Of a stretch of DNA of 34,438 bases, positions 25,070 to 34,438 are shown one piece after another. The position numbers were made by a program, and so were the translations under genes. The stretch is from Lachnospiraceae bacterium (GTDB lineage: Bacteria > Bacillota > Clostridia > Lachnospirales > Lachnospiraceae). Below the pieces are notes generated by a model that was given only the letters and a program-made list of their open reading frames with translations, was not told the DNA's origin and did no database searches. Every line of letters begins with the position of its first letter. The first letter of the stretch is position 1. The stretch is from assembly GCA_024691425.1 (NCBI GenBank), contig JAILNQ010000057.1, positions 1-34,438 of the forward strand. Reading direction: 5' to 3'.

Positions 25070-26085
25070 TGGATTACAAGGTCAGCGTGATTTTCATAAC
25101 ATATAACCACAGGCCTTATGTTGAGAAGGCATTGCGCAGCGTTCTCGAGCAGGAGACTGATTTCCCTTTCGAGGTCGTTGTCGGAGATGACTGCTCAACG
25201 GACGGCGCGCAGGAAGTGCTTCGGGCTATCGCGGCCGAGTACCCAGAGCATGAGGCAACGGGGCCGCAGGATAGGCAGGTGCGCCTGTATATCCGTAAGG
25301 AAAATACCGGCGGACGGCCTACAGTCAACGTTTACGAGACTACTAAAAGATGCACGGGTGAGTATCTGGCATATCTTGAGGGGGATGATTTCTGGACGGA
25401 TAAGCACAAGCTCCAGAAGCAGATAGACCATCTCGAAAGTCATCCGGAGCATATAGCGGTAACGCACGGCTGCGTCATGGTCGATGAGAAGGACGAGCCG
25501 ATAAACGATGAGGAAATAAAGAAGATCGGAAGCCTCTATGACTGGAGCGGGAACTTTACCTACGACGATTTCTGCTGGAGCGGGAAATGGCCCGGGCACT
25601 ATGCATCGGTCGTAAGCCGCAACATATATAAGAACGAAAAATTTGATTACACGATACTGTACAGGGCCAGCGACTTCACGGATGACGCGGTCATCCTCCT
25701 GTTCCTGCTCATGCAGGGCGACATCTTCCGGATGGACTGCGACATGAGCGCGTGGCGCTACGTCAGGAAGACGGGCGGCTCTAACTGGAACTCGCTCGCG
25801 ATGAAAAGAGATATAGCAACCGAGGACTGCTACCTGTCGAGGACGCTCATGAAATGGGTGGAGCAGTACCGTCCGCTCGGCGAGTACTCGAAGAAGCGGT
25901 GCCTTGATGATTTCGGGCTTGCTCTTAAAGGGTTCCTCAGAAAACCTGACAGGAAAAGCCGGCAGTTCCTTAAAGATATGTATGTATACGGCATAGAGCA
26001 CGTGGTCATGAAGGATGAGAAGACTTCGCTTTTCGGATTCAGTATGAAGTTCCTGTTGAGCAGAATAGGACTCACAAAGATATAA
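25069..26085 (+). CDS. Glycosyltransferase family 2
   Basis: 338 residues. Classical GT2 start VSVIFITYNHRPYVEKALRS, nucleotide-binding VVVGDDCSTDGAQEVL, and the metal-binding EGDDFW in the middle of the domain. The C-terminal ~120 residues are helical and basic. ATG 25069 overlaps the flippase stop (TGATG) and AGGAAAGAG lies about 8 bases before it; an adjacent GTG is in frame but poorly placed. It probably adds a sugar to the surface glycan; specificity unknown. Confidence 0.9.
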   Translation: MDYKVSVIFITYNHRPYVEKALRSVLEQETDFPFEVVVGDDCSTDGAQEVLRAIAAEYPEHEATGPQDRQVRLYIRKENTGGRPTVNVYETTKRCTGEYLAYLEGDDFWTDKHKLQKQIDHLESHPEHIAVTHGCVMVDEKDEPINDEEIKKIGSLYDWSGNFTYDDFCWSGKWPGHYASVVSRNIYKNEKFDYTILYRASDFTDDAVILLFLLMQGDIFRMDCDMSAWRYVRKTGGSNWNSLAMKRDIATEDCYLSRTLMKWVEQYRPLGEYSKKRCLDDFGLALKGFLRKPDRKSRQFLKDMYVYGIEHVVMKDEKTSLFGFSMKFLLSRIGLTKI

Positions 26086-26112
26086 AATGCACACATGTGC
26101 AGGAGAAGATAC

Positions 26113-27225
26113 ATGAGGATCAACGTTACAAGATCATCAATGCCCTCATTCGAGGAATATACGGAAGCGATCAAGCCGCTCTGGGAATCAGCGTGGCTTA
26201 CGAACATGGGTGTCAATCACGAGAAGCTTGCGGAGAGGCTTAGCGAGTACTTAAAGGTTGATAATGTGTCGCTTTTCGTGAACGGGCATATGGCGCTCGA
26301 GATGACGCTTCAGGCCATGGGGCTTTCGGGCGAGGTCATCACGACGCCATTCACGTTCGCATCTACGACGCATGCCATCGTAAGGAACGGGCTCGAACCG
26401 GTATTCTGCGACATAGATAAAAACACTTACACGATCGACGCTTCAAAGATCGAGGATCTCATTACCGAGAAGACCTGCGCGATACTTCCGGTCCACGTGT
26501 ACGGATGCGTCTGCGACGTTGAGGAGATCGATAGGATAGCGAAGGCCCACGGCCTGAAAGTCATATACGACAGCGCCCATGCGTTCGGCGTGGAATACAA
26601 AGGCAGGGGCATAGGAACGTTCGGTGACGCCTCGATGTTCAGCTTCCACGCGACCAAGGTGTACAACACGATCGAGGGCGGAGCAGTCACTACCGCAGAT
26701 GCTAAGCTCATGGACATGCTGAGAAAGCTCAAGGACTTCGGAATAAAGGATGAAGAAGTGATAGACGGCATCGGAGCCAATGCGAAGATGAATGAATTCT
26801 GCGCGGTCATGGGACTTTGCAATCTTCTTCATGTTGACGAGGAGATAGAAAAAAGACGGAAGGTCGTCGATAGATACAGGCAGAACCTCTCGGATGAGGA
26901 AGGACTGACTATACTTCCCGTTCAGAAAGACGTTAAGCCGAACTACGCATACTTCCCGGTCGTTGTCGAGGAGAAGATATTCGGCGCCGAAAGGCAGACG
27001 ATAATAGACAGGCTGAAGGAAGATGACATATATGTAAGGAAGTATTTCTATCCGCTGACAAGCGACATGGACTGCTATCAGGGAAGGTTCGACAGCAGCA
27101 TGACTCCTGTGGCAAAATATACTGCCGAGAGGGTTATAACACTTCCTATGAGTGCATCTTTGACAGAAAATGACGTTGACAGGATATGCGGAATAATCAG
27201 GTCCTGCAGGGGGGCAGCCAATTGA
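26113..27225 (+). CDS. DegT/DnrJ/EryC1/StrS family PLP-dependent sugar aminotransferase
   Basis: 370 residues. These enzymes usually aminate keto-sugars bound to a nucleotide. Family marks: NMGVNHEKLAERL near the start, FTFASTTHAIV, VIYDSAHAFGVEY with the PLP-contacting Asp, and SFHATKVYNTIEGGA, whose Lys should form the PLP Schiff base. ATG 26113 is used because AGGAGA lies 6 bases upstream; the in-frame ATG at 26095 is upstream of that ribosome site. Implies an amino-sugar in the glycan. A few family members are dehydratases, but with the Lys present aminotransfer is more likely. Confidence 0.92.
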   Translation: MRINVTRSSMPSFEEYTEAIKPLWESAWLTNMGVNHEKLAERLSEYLKVDNVSLFVNGHMALEMTLQAMGLSGEVITTPFTFASTTHAIVRNGLEPVFCDIDKNTYTIDASKIEDLITEKTCAILPVHVYGCVCDVEEIDRIAKAHGLKVIYDSAHAFGVEYKGRGIGTFGDASMFSFHATKVYNTIEGGAVTTADAKLMDMLRKLKDFGIKDEEVIDGIGANAKMNEFCAVMGLCNLLHVDEEIEKRRKVVDRYRQNLSDEEGLTILPVQKDVKPNYAYFPVVVEEKIFGAERQTIIDRLKEDDIYVRKYFYPLTSDMDCYQGRFDSSMTPVAKYTAERVITLPMSASLTENDVDRICGIIRSCRGAAN

Positions 27226-28160
27226 TAATCGTAAGATTCACATCAGGCCTCGGGAACCAGATGTTCCAGTACAACCTCTACAGCCTGCTCAAGGAATTGT
27301 ACCCGGGAACGCCGGTAAAAGCAGATGTTACATGGTTCTACACGAATGATGAGCATCACGGGTTCGAGCTCGAGCGCATATTCGGGGGAGTCGCTGGCTC
27401 TCAGTTCTCGCTTGATAAGGCTAGCATGGCAGAGATTTACAGGGCATCGGGACAAGTGCCGGTTTTTGTAAAAGGTCCCCTCGGGGTGCCGGTAAGATAT
27501 CTTCTCGGCCCCATAAACAGGAAACTGCGTGAGGCCGGAAAGCCTGAAAAATGCGGACTTACTCTTGACCAGCTCGAAAAAGAGATAGATTTTGAAACGA
27601 TAAAAAACCTCGATGTCAGCAGGAACACGTTCATCTTCGGGTTCTTCATCGAGGAAAGATATTACCGCGACAGGATAGAAAAACTGAAGCGCGAGCTTAA
27701 GTTCCCGCCGCTTACGGGTGAGAACGAAAAGCTTGCCGAGCGGATGATGAGCGGCAATTCCGTTTCCGTTCACGTTCGGCGCGGCGACTATCTGTCGCAG
27801 AAGTATTCGGGGAAGTTCCTGTGCCTCGGGCGCGATTACTATGAGCACGCCGTCGGCGTGATAAGGGAAAAGCTCAGCGATCCCAAGTTCTATATTTTCT
27901 CTGAGGATCCTGACTATGTTATGAAGGAATTTGCCTGGCTTCCCGATAAGGAGATAGTCAGCATCAATACCGGCAATGACAGCTACAGGGACATGCAGCT
28001 CATGACGAAGTGCAGGGCTAACATCATCGCAAACTCGACTTTCAGCCAGCTCGGGGCGATACTTAACGAAAATCCCGAGCATATAACGGTATATCCGGCC
28101 AAGTACATGACCGACGAGGATACCGAGGTGCGGACGATGCCCGGCTGGATAAGGATATAG
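27222..28160 (+). CDS. Glycosyltransferase family 11 (alpha-1,2-fucosyltransferase-like)
   Basis: 312 residues from TTG 27222. The start LIIVRFTSGLGNQMFQY is the GT11 N-terminal signature and the GDP-sugar motif HVRRGDY is intact. FYIFSEDPDYV and IIANSTFSQLGA follow; in most family members the last motif has a Trp pair where this one has Gln-Leu. TTG 27222 overlaps the aminotransferase stop (TTGA) and has AGGGGGG seven bases before it, and family members begin exactly here, so the longer ATG 27186 start is rejected. Likely adds fucose or a similar deoxyhexose, but no GDP-fucose synthesis genes are in view. Ends with TAG. Confidence 0.88.
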   Translation: MIIVRFTSGLGNQMFQYNLYSLLKELYPGTPVKADVTWFYTNDEHHGFELERIFGGVAGSQFSLDKASMAEIYRASGQVPVFVKGPLGVPVRYLLGPINRKLREAGKPEKCGLTLDQLEKEIDFETIKNLDVSRNTFIFGFFIEERYYRDRIEKLKRELKFPPLTGENEKLAERMMSGNSVSVHVRRGDYLSQKYSGKFLCLGRDYYEHAVGVIREKLSDPKFYIFSEDPDYVMKEFAWLPDKEIVSINTGNDSYRDMQLMTKCRANIIANSTFSQLGAILNENPEHITVYPAKYMTDEDTEVRTMPGWIRI

Positions 28161-28170
28161 AGGACGGAAA

Positions 28171-28614
28171 ATGACGATCAAGATCTGGCTCATGATTCTC
28201 ATAGCCTGCCTGGTGATCGAGTTCATCAGGATCGAGCTCATAGGAGCGTGCGGAGCAGGCGGAGCGCTTGCAGGACTTGTTGCGTGCATTTTCGAACTCG
28301 CAACGCCGCTTCAGATAGTAATCGCAGTAGGGGTTGCGGCATTTCTCTTTGTTGCCGTAAGGCCGATGGGGATGAAATACGTCATGAGAGCGCGGCGTGA
28401 AAAGGAGCTCATGGAGCTCGAAGGATGCGATGCGATCGTGACATGCAGGATAGATAACGCCGCAGGGCTCGGAGTCGTAAGGATAGGCGGCAGAAACTGG
28501 TCGGCAAGGAGCAACAGGCCGAACGCAGTCATAAACGAAGGTGAAGTAGTAACAGTCGTAACGATGCGCGGAAACGTGGCATACGTTGATTATAAACGGA
28601 CGAAAGGAAGATAA
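28171..28614 (+). CDS. NfeD-like membrane protein
   Basis: 147 residues. Two to three N-terminal membrane spans (LMILIACLVIEF, then a Gly/Ala-rich span and IVIAVGVAAFLFVAV) precede a soluble beta-rich domain (~80-145) with GCDAIVTCRI, GVVRIGGRNWSA and EGEVVTVV, the OB-fold typical of NfeD C-termini. NfeD proteins often partner with stomatin/flotillin-type proteins in membrane organisation; none is adjacent. AGGACGG precedes the ATG, and the gap to the GT11 gene is only 10 bases. Confidence 0.8.
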   Translation: MTIKIWLMILIACLVIEFIRIELIGACGAGGALAGLVACIFELATPLQIVIAVGVAAFLFVAVRPMGMKYVMRARREKELMELEGCDAIVTCRIDNAAGLGVVRIGGRNWSARSNRPNAVINEGEVVTVVTMRGNVAYVDYKRTKGR

Positions 28615-28617
28615 GAG

Positions 28618-29604
28618 ATGAGTTTGAAAGGACGCGATTTTCTGACGCTCAAGGATTTTACGAAGGAAGAGATCGAAGAATTCCTCGACCTTGCGGCGGA
28701 GCTCAAGGAAAAGAAGAAGAAAGGCATTTTCGACAGGCAGTATCCCGGAAAGAACGTTGCGCTGATATTCGAGAAGACCAGCACGAGGACACGCTGCTCG
28801 TTCGAGGTGGCCGCACACGACATGGGAATAGGAACGACTTTCCTCGATCCTCGGGCTTCGCAGATAGGCAAGAAGGAGAGCATTGCGGACACGGCGTGCG
28901 TGCTCGGGCGTATGTACGACGGAATAGAGTACCGCGGCTTCGAGCAGTCGATAGTCGAAGAGATCGCAAAGTACGCTGAAGTTCCGGTGTGGAACGGGCT
29001 TACGAACGAGTACCATCCGACGCAGATGCTCGCGGACCTTTTAACGATAAGGGAGCACTTAGGTACGATAGAGGGCAGGAAGCTTGTCTACATGGGCGAT
29101 GCCCGCTACAACATGGGCAATTCCCTGATGATAGCGTGCGCGAAGATGGGCATGCATTTCGTTGCCGGAACGACGAGAAAGTACTTCCCTAACGCAAAGC
29201 TCATAAAGGAATGCGAGGAGTTCGCGAAAATCTCGGGCGCGACTTTATCGTTCGAAGAGGACCCTTACAAGGCCGTTGAGAACGCAGACATCGTCTACAC
29301 GGACGTCTGGGTGTCGATGGGCGAGCCCGATGAAGTCTGGGAGGAGCGGATCCGCGAGCTTTCACCTTACAAGGTGACCATGGATCTTATGAAGCACGCG
29401 AAATCCGATGCTATCTTCCTGCACTGCCTGCCGGCTTTCCATGACCGCAACACGGCGATAGGCCGCGAAATGGGCGAGAGGTTCGGCATCGCCGACATGG
29501 AAGTTACTGACGAGGTATTCCAGAAATACGCGGATGTCGTATTCGACGAAGCGGAAAACAGGATGCATACGATAAAGGCCGTTATGGCGGCTACATTAGG
29601 ATGA
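28618..29604 (+). CDS. argF: Ornithine carbamoyltransferase
   Basis: 328 residues. Transfers the carbamoyl group to ornithine, giving citrulline. The carbamoyl-phosphate loop is KTSTRTRCSFE; the ornithine-binding motif HCLPAFHD is intact, and DVWVSMGEP is also typical. It could act in arginine synthesis (argF) or in the arginine deiminase pathway (arcB); no other genes of either route are in the window, so direction is undecided. Three bases separate it from the NfeD gene, five from the next small gene. Confidence 0.95.
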   Translation: MSLKGRDFLTLKDFTKEEIEEFLDLAAELKEKKKKGIFDRQYPGKNVALIFEKTSTRTRCSFEVAAHDMGIGTTFLDPRASQIGKKESIADTACVLGRMYDGIEYRGFEQSIVEEIAKYAEVPVWNGLTNEYHPTQMLADLLTIREHLGTIEGRKLVYMGDARYNMGNSLMIACAKMGMHFVAGTTRKYFPNAKLIKECEEFAKISGATLSFEEDPYKAVENADIVYTDVWVSMGEPDEVWEERIRELSPYKVTMDLMKHAKSDAIFLHCLPAFHDRNTAIGREMGERFGIADMEVTDEVFQKYADVVFDEAENRMHTIKAVMAATLG

Positions 29605-29608
29605 CAGT

Positions 29609-29908
29609 ATGAACACTGAGATAATAGATTACCTGAAAACGCTCGCAAAAAAAGAGTTCTTCCTTATTAGCGTTGCGGACCTCGTTTTCTCGACGGTCAT
29701 CATTATATGCGGGATCATATCCCTGCGGACCGGCGCGTCGACGCTTCTCTACATGATCATGTTCGCATGCGCGACGGTACTTTTAGGGCTCAACAGCTTC
29801 AAATGCTTCAAGCGCGGATCGAAGAACGGATGGGTATTTGCCGTGCTGTGCCTGGCTTTCGCGGCGCTGACCGCGATATGCGTCTACGGCGTCATCGGAG
29901 GATACTGA
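29609..29908 (+). CDS. Small membrane protein of unknown function
   Basis: 99 residues that I do not recognise. After a polar N-terminus (TEIIDYLKTLAKKE) there are three predicted membrane spans, about residues 17-38, 43-62 and 73-96, separated by the basic loop KCFKRGSKNG. Its position, with argF 4 bases upstream and the next start overlapping its stop (TGATG), and its ordinary composition support a real gene. No motif suggests a function. Confidence 0.7.
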   Translation: MNTEIIDYLKTLAKKEFFLISVADLVFSTVIIICGIISLRTGASTLLYMIMFACATVLLGLNSFKCFKRGSKNGWVFAVLCLAFAALTAICVYGVIGGY

Positions 29909-30249
29909 TGGAAGAGTCTGCAGTGATACTGTGCGGGGCGAACGCCTACGAGCAGAAATACTATTTCAATGAAAAGTTCAATAAGCTCCCTGATTCGGTG
30001 AAGGAGGAGCTTCATATAATGTGCGTTCTCTTTACCGAGGAGGTCGGGGGAGCGTTCATGATAGGATTCGACAGCGACGGGTCCGTAATGCTCATCACGG
30101 ATGCCGACGAGGGCGACCTGCTCTACGATGAGATCGGCGCAGGACTGCTCGTGAAGGAAGTCAGAAAACGCCGGGAAGAGCTGTTCGAAAGCCTCGAGAA
30201 ATTCTACAGCGCATTCATAATAGGAGGAAATCATGCTTCTGGTACTTGA
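29908..30249 (+). CDS. DUF6145-like conserved hypothetical protein
   Basis: 113 residues. Start is ATG 29908, overlapping the preceding stop and preceded by CGGAGGA; longer versions of this frame run through the membrane-protein gene and are not credible. Segments [31 protein letters not shown] and [15 protein letters not shown] match my memory of DUF6145, a short family found mainly in Lachnospiraceae. No catalytic motif, signal or membrane span is apparent. It overlaps coaX by 17 bases. Confidence 0.75.
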   Translation: MEESAVILCGANAYEQKYYFNEKFNKLPDSVKEELHIMCVLFTEEVGGAFMIGFDSDGSVMLITDADEGDLLYDEIGAGLLVKEVRKRREELFESLEKFYSAFIIGGNHASGT

Positions 30250-31000
30250 CGTAGGAAACACGAACATTACATGCGGTATCTATAATAAGGAAAAACTGAC
30301 CCACACTTTCAGGATCATGAGCAAGACGCCGAGGACATCCGATGAGTTCGGCATCGTCATATGCGAAATGGCCGGAAGGCAGGGGATCGACATCAAAGAC
30401 ATCGACGGCGTGATAATCGCGTCTGTCGTTCCGGATGTCAACCATTCGCTCGTGGGGAGCGTAAGAAAATACCTCGGCATCAATCCGCTCGTTGTCGCTC
30501 CGGGTGTCAAGACCGGCATCAACGTTGACACGCCGAACCCGAAGGAGATCGGCCCTGACAGGATAGTCGACGCGGTTGCGGCATATGAGCTTTACGGCGG
30601 TCCGATACTCGTTCTCGATTTCGGAACGGCGACGACCTATGACCTTGTCACCGAGGACGGACGTTTCGTTGCAGGTATAACGGCACCCGGCATCAGGATA
30701 AGCGCGCAGGCACTCTGGACCGGAACTGCCAAGCTTCCCGAGATAGAGATAGTCATGCCGAAATCGATCCTTGCGACCGATACGATATGGTCTATGCAGG
30801 CAGGACTCATGTACGGCCAGATCGGCCAGACCGAATACATAATCAATCAGGTCAAGAAGGAGACGGGATACGAGAACCTCAAGGTCGTAGCGACCGGCGG
30901 TCTCGGAAGGCTCGTCAGCAGCGAGACGGACATGATCGACGAGTACAACAGCGACCTTACGCTCGAAGGCCTGAGGATCATATATGCTAAAAATAGGTAA
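30233..31000 (+). CDS. coaX: Type III pantothenate kinase
   Basis: 255 residues, usual for CoaX. It phosphorylates pantothenate in the first step of coenzyme A synthesis. The N-terminal phosphate loop [12 protein letters not shown], the [15 protein letters not shown] block, [13 protein letters not shown] and [13 protein letters not shown] are all family features of this ASKHA-fold kinase. AGGAGG lies directly upstream, within the preceding gene. Overlaps dus by 17 bases. Confidence 0.96.
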   Translation: MLLVLDVGNTNITCGIYNKEKLTHTFRIMSKTPRTSDEFGIVICEMAGRQGIDIKDIDGVIIASVVPDVNHSLVGSVRKYLGINPLVVAPGVKTGINVDTPNPKEIGPDRIVDAVAAYELYGGPILVLDFGTATTYDLVTEDGRFVAGITAPGIRISAQALWTGTAKLPEIEIVMPKSILATDTIWSMQAGLMYGQIGQTEYIINQVKKETGYENLKVVATGGLGRLVSSETDMIDEYNSDLTLEGLRIIYAKNR

Positions 31001-31943
31001 TGTCGAACTTCCGAATGAATGGATTCTGGCACCGATGGCAGGGGTAACCGACCTGCCATTTCGCTTGCTGTGCCACGAAGCGGGAGCCGGCATGACCTGC
31101 ATGGAGATGATAAGCGCCAAGGCGATATACTACCGGAACAAGGCGACGGAAGAGATGATGAAGATCGATCCTGCCGAAGGCATCGTATCGCTCCAGCTGT
31201 TCGGCTCCGACCCCGAGATAATGGGGCAGATGGCGGCAAAGATAGAAGACAGACCGTTCACTATTATCGACATAAACATGGGCTGTCCCGTGCCGAAGGT
31301 AGTAAACAACGGCGAGGGCTCCGCGCTCATGAGAGATCCCGCTCTTGCGGGCCGGATAATAAAAGCCGTGGCATCCTCTGTGTCAAAGCCCGTGACAGTA
31401 AAGATAAGGAAGGGCTTTGACGAGGAGAACGAAAACGCCGCTGAGATAGCGAAAATCGCAGAGGACAGCGGTGCCGCGGCGGTCACTATCCATGCCAGGA
31501 CGAGGCAGCAGTACTACTCGGGTGCGGCAGACTGGGATGCCATAAGGAAAGTTAAGGAAGCCGTGTCCATACCGGTCATAGGAAACGGCGATGCCGTGGA
31601 CTACGAGAGCGCCTCAAGGATGATGGCCGAGACCGGATGCGACGGAGTTATGATAGGGAGGGCCGCACAGGGCAATCCGTGGATCTTCTCCGAGCTTATC
31701 GCAAAAAGCGAAGGCAGGGACTGGCAGAAGCCTGCAAGGGAAGAGGTCGCCGCGATGATACTGCGCCATGCGAAGATGCTCATCGACTGCAAAGGCGAGT
31801 ACATCGGATCCCGCGAGATGCGCAAGCATGCGGCCTGGTATACGAAAGGATATGCGGGTTCATCGGCGTTTCGGGGGAAGCTCAACGAGGCGGAATCGCT
31901 CGATGACCTGAAACGTCTTATGGATGATTTTCTGGGCTCATAA
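30984..31943 (+). CDS. dus: tRNA-dihydrouridine synthase (DusB-like)
   Basis: 319 residues. FMN enzyme that reduces specific uridines in the tRNA D-arm. [15 protein letters not shown] forms the FMN site, [19 protein letters not shown] holds the catalytic Cys, and [26 protein letters not shown] and [13 protein letters not shown] complete the barrel. The coaX-dus-greA-lysS order is like that in many Firmicutes, where a dus gene lies ahead of lysS. Last gene of the long unit that starts at 20212. Confidence 0.95.
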   Translation: MLKIGNVELPNEWILAPMAGVTDLPFRLLCHEAGAGMTCMEMISAKAIYYRNKATEEMMKIDPAEGIVSLQLFGSDPEIMGQMAAKIEDRPFTIIDINMGCPVPKVVNNGEGSALMRDPALAGRIIKAVASSVSKPVTVKIRKGFDEENENAAEIAKIAEDSGAAAVTIHARTRQQYYSGAADWDAIRKVKEAVSIPVIGNGDAVDYESASRMMAETGCDGVMIGRAAQGNPWIFSELIAKSEGRDWQKPAREEVAAMILRHAKMLIDCKGEYIGSREMRKHAAWYTKGYAGSSAFRGKLNEAESLDDLKRLMDDFLGS

Positions 31944-31949
31944 AGTCTG

Positions 31950-31978
31950 TTGACGATGAGCAGTGCTTGCGATATAAT
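31950..31978 (+). promoter_or_regulatory. Strong promoter of greA-lysS
   Basis: TTGACG, 17-base spacer, perfect TATAAT: the best consensus match in the window. Predicted +1 near 31985, with a leader of about 59 bases. Confidence 0.85.
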
Positions 31979-32043
31979 GCGTTTAATGTCTAGGACAGGG
32001 GATGTGTTATTTCCGTAATAATTCAGAAGGGATGGGTTTTACC

Positions 32044-32655
32044 ATGGAAGAGAAAAAGAATCTGATGTCTTATGAGAAGCTGCGTGAGCTTGAGGCAGAA
32101 CGCGACGAGAGAAAGGAAGTCATAAGGGCACAGATCGGTCAGAAGATCAAGGTTGCGCGCGAGCAGGGAGATCTTTCTGAGAACGCCGAGTATGATGCGG
32201 CTAAGGAAGAGTGGAGAGAGAACGAGCTCCGCATAGAGGAGATAGAAGGCATACTGAAGAACGCCGAGGTCTATCTTGAAGAGGATATCGCGAAGGATTC
32301 GGTCGGGCTCGGCAGCATAGTCACCCTTCTTGACATAGAGGACAATGAGGAATTCGAGTACAAGATCGTAGGATCGATGGAAGTCGACAGCCTCAACGGC
32401 AAGATATCCAACGACAGTCCGGTCGGCAAGGCCATAGTAGGCGCCAAGAAAGGTGCCGTAGTAGGCGTTGAGACGCCCGCCGGTACAATACAGTACAAGA
32501 TCGTCAAGGTTGTGAACCCTGCAAGCTCAAAGAGCAAGAGCACCAAGAAGGCAGAAAAGCCTGCAGAGAAGGCCGAGAAGGCAGAGAAGGCTGCGAAGAA
32601 TACGGAGAAAGCAGCAAAGGGAACGAGCAAGACATCAAAGAAGAAAGAAAGCTGA
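32044..32655 (+). CDS. greA: Transcription elongation factor GreA with Lys/Ala/Glu-rich C-terminal tail
   Basis: 203 residues; GreA is normally about 157-160. The coiled-coil that enters the RNA polymerase secondary channel is present with its acidic tip (GDLSENAEYDAAKEEW), and the FKBP-like domain ends at PAGTIQYKIVKV. About 46 further residues are low-complexity Lys/Ala/Glu/Ser with repeated AEK units. GreA rescues backtracked polymerase by promoting transcript cleavage. ATG 32044 (MEEKKNLMSYEKL) is chosen: AGAAGGGA is ~12 bases upstream, while ATG 32032 abuts it and ATG 32002 would add a non-homologous leader. Two bases before lysS. Confidence 0.93.
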   Translation: MEEKKNLMSYEKLRELEAERDERKEVIRAQIGQKIKVAREQGDLSENAEYDAAKEEWRENELRIEEIEGILKNAEVYLEEDIAKDSVGLGSIVTLLDIEDNEEFEYKIVGSMEVDSLNGKISNDSPVGKAIVGAKKGAVVGVETPAGTIQYKIVKVVNPASSKSKSTKKAEKPAEKAEKAEKAAKNTEKAAKGTSKTSKKKES

Positions 32656-32657
32656 TA

Positions 32658-34271
<1,614 letters not shown>

Positions 34272-34438
34272 TGGAGAAGGACGTAGCTTGACGTGGTAAT
34301 CCGTAGCCAGACGGAGAAAGACGAATCAGGACGTGTTGACCCTGATCGATACGATTTCTGACAAACGTGTCGGAACCTGTCGGAAGCTTATGTAAAGGCA
34401 CTAAAACGGTTCATGCAACGCGACGGAACACGTCGTAC
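34272..34438. other. Non-coding tail with imperfect 40-base duplication
   Basis: No ORF or terminator is visible. Two units of 40 bases (34270-34309 and 34310-34349) agree at 27 of 40 positions by direct count, both beginning GA(T/C)GGAGAA. The second contains a dyad ATCAGG-N10-CCTGAT. Further on are a short direct repeat TGTCGGAA and a dyad CGACG-N5-CGTCG (34421-34435). Its nature is unknown. Confidence 0.4.

Noticed and set aside
25195-26094. 299-residue open frame on the minus strand
   Set aside because: Fully antisense to the GT2 gene, no ribosome site, no motif.
27243-28289. 348-residue open frame on the minus strand
   Set aside because: Antisense to the well supported GT11 gene; composition (His, Arg, Leu rich) is typical of a shadow frame and no family is recognisable.
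28063-29016. 317-residue open frame on the minus strand
   Set aside because: Spans three sense genes (GT11 end, nfeD, argF) and has no recognisable domain.
29707-30249. 180-residue version of the DUF6145-like gene
   Set aside because: The upstream part runs out of frame through the small membrane protein gene; ATG 29908 has a ribosome site and fits the family.
30215-31120. 301-residue open frame on the minus strand
   Set aside because: Antisense to coaX and dus, no motifs.

Overview
The window reads as about 34 kb of chromosome from an anaerobic Firmicute of the class Clostridia, most likely Lachnospiraceae or a close relative. Grounds are a roughly 400-residue Prs, the paired GlgC/GlgD, a stand-alone MurC, a DnaD-DnaI pair, a DUF6145-like protein, FatA-type acyl-ACP thioesterase, LUD protein, SpoVG, and the greA-lysS pair. 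Genes are dense, mostly co-directional and often overlap by a few bases. Codon use and base composition look even throughout; I see no prophage, insertion sequence, CRISPR array, tRNA or rRNA.

Layout. (1) 1-537: 3' end of an SGNH-like protein, abutting a convergent cation:dicarboxylate-type symporter (538-2184, minus) that carries an N-terminal degenerate ATPase-like domain. (2) 2286-5229: a three-gene polar amino-acid ABC importer followed by an acyl-ACP thioesterase, then a LUD protein (5333-5971). (3) 5940-8641, minus: glgC-glgD-spoVG. (4) 8806-10185: murC, then a 306-base gap with tandem DnaA boxes, then dnaD-dnaI-prs-ahcY-pth-mfd (10492-19030), a replication, nucleotide and translation-quality operon. 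(5) 19115-20083: class II aldolase fba with its own promoters and a strong terminator. (6) 20212-31943: twelve tightly packed genes, beginning with a surface-glycan set (two glycosyltransferases, an AsnB-type amidotransferase, a PglK-like ABC flippase, a DegT aminotransferase, a GT11 fucosyltransferase-like enzyme) and running directly into nfeD-like, argF, a small membrane protein, a DUF6145-like gene, coaX and dus. (7) 32044-34271: greA with a Lys/Ala/Glu-rich tail and lysS, which is interrupted by an in-frame TAG. The last 167 bases have no gene.

Most notable: the amber codon in lysS at a normally glutamate position; the ATPase-like/symporter fusion whose key substrate-binding residues are replaced; two back-to-back perfect DnaA boxes (plus three weaker ones) ahead of the primosome genes; and two promoters (murC and the ABC permease) placed so that the mRNA should start at the A of the ATG or one base before it, i.e. 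leaderless. spoVG, prs, pth and mfd lie close together near the origin in Bacillus subtilis, so this segment may also be origin-proximal here; that is inference.
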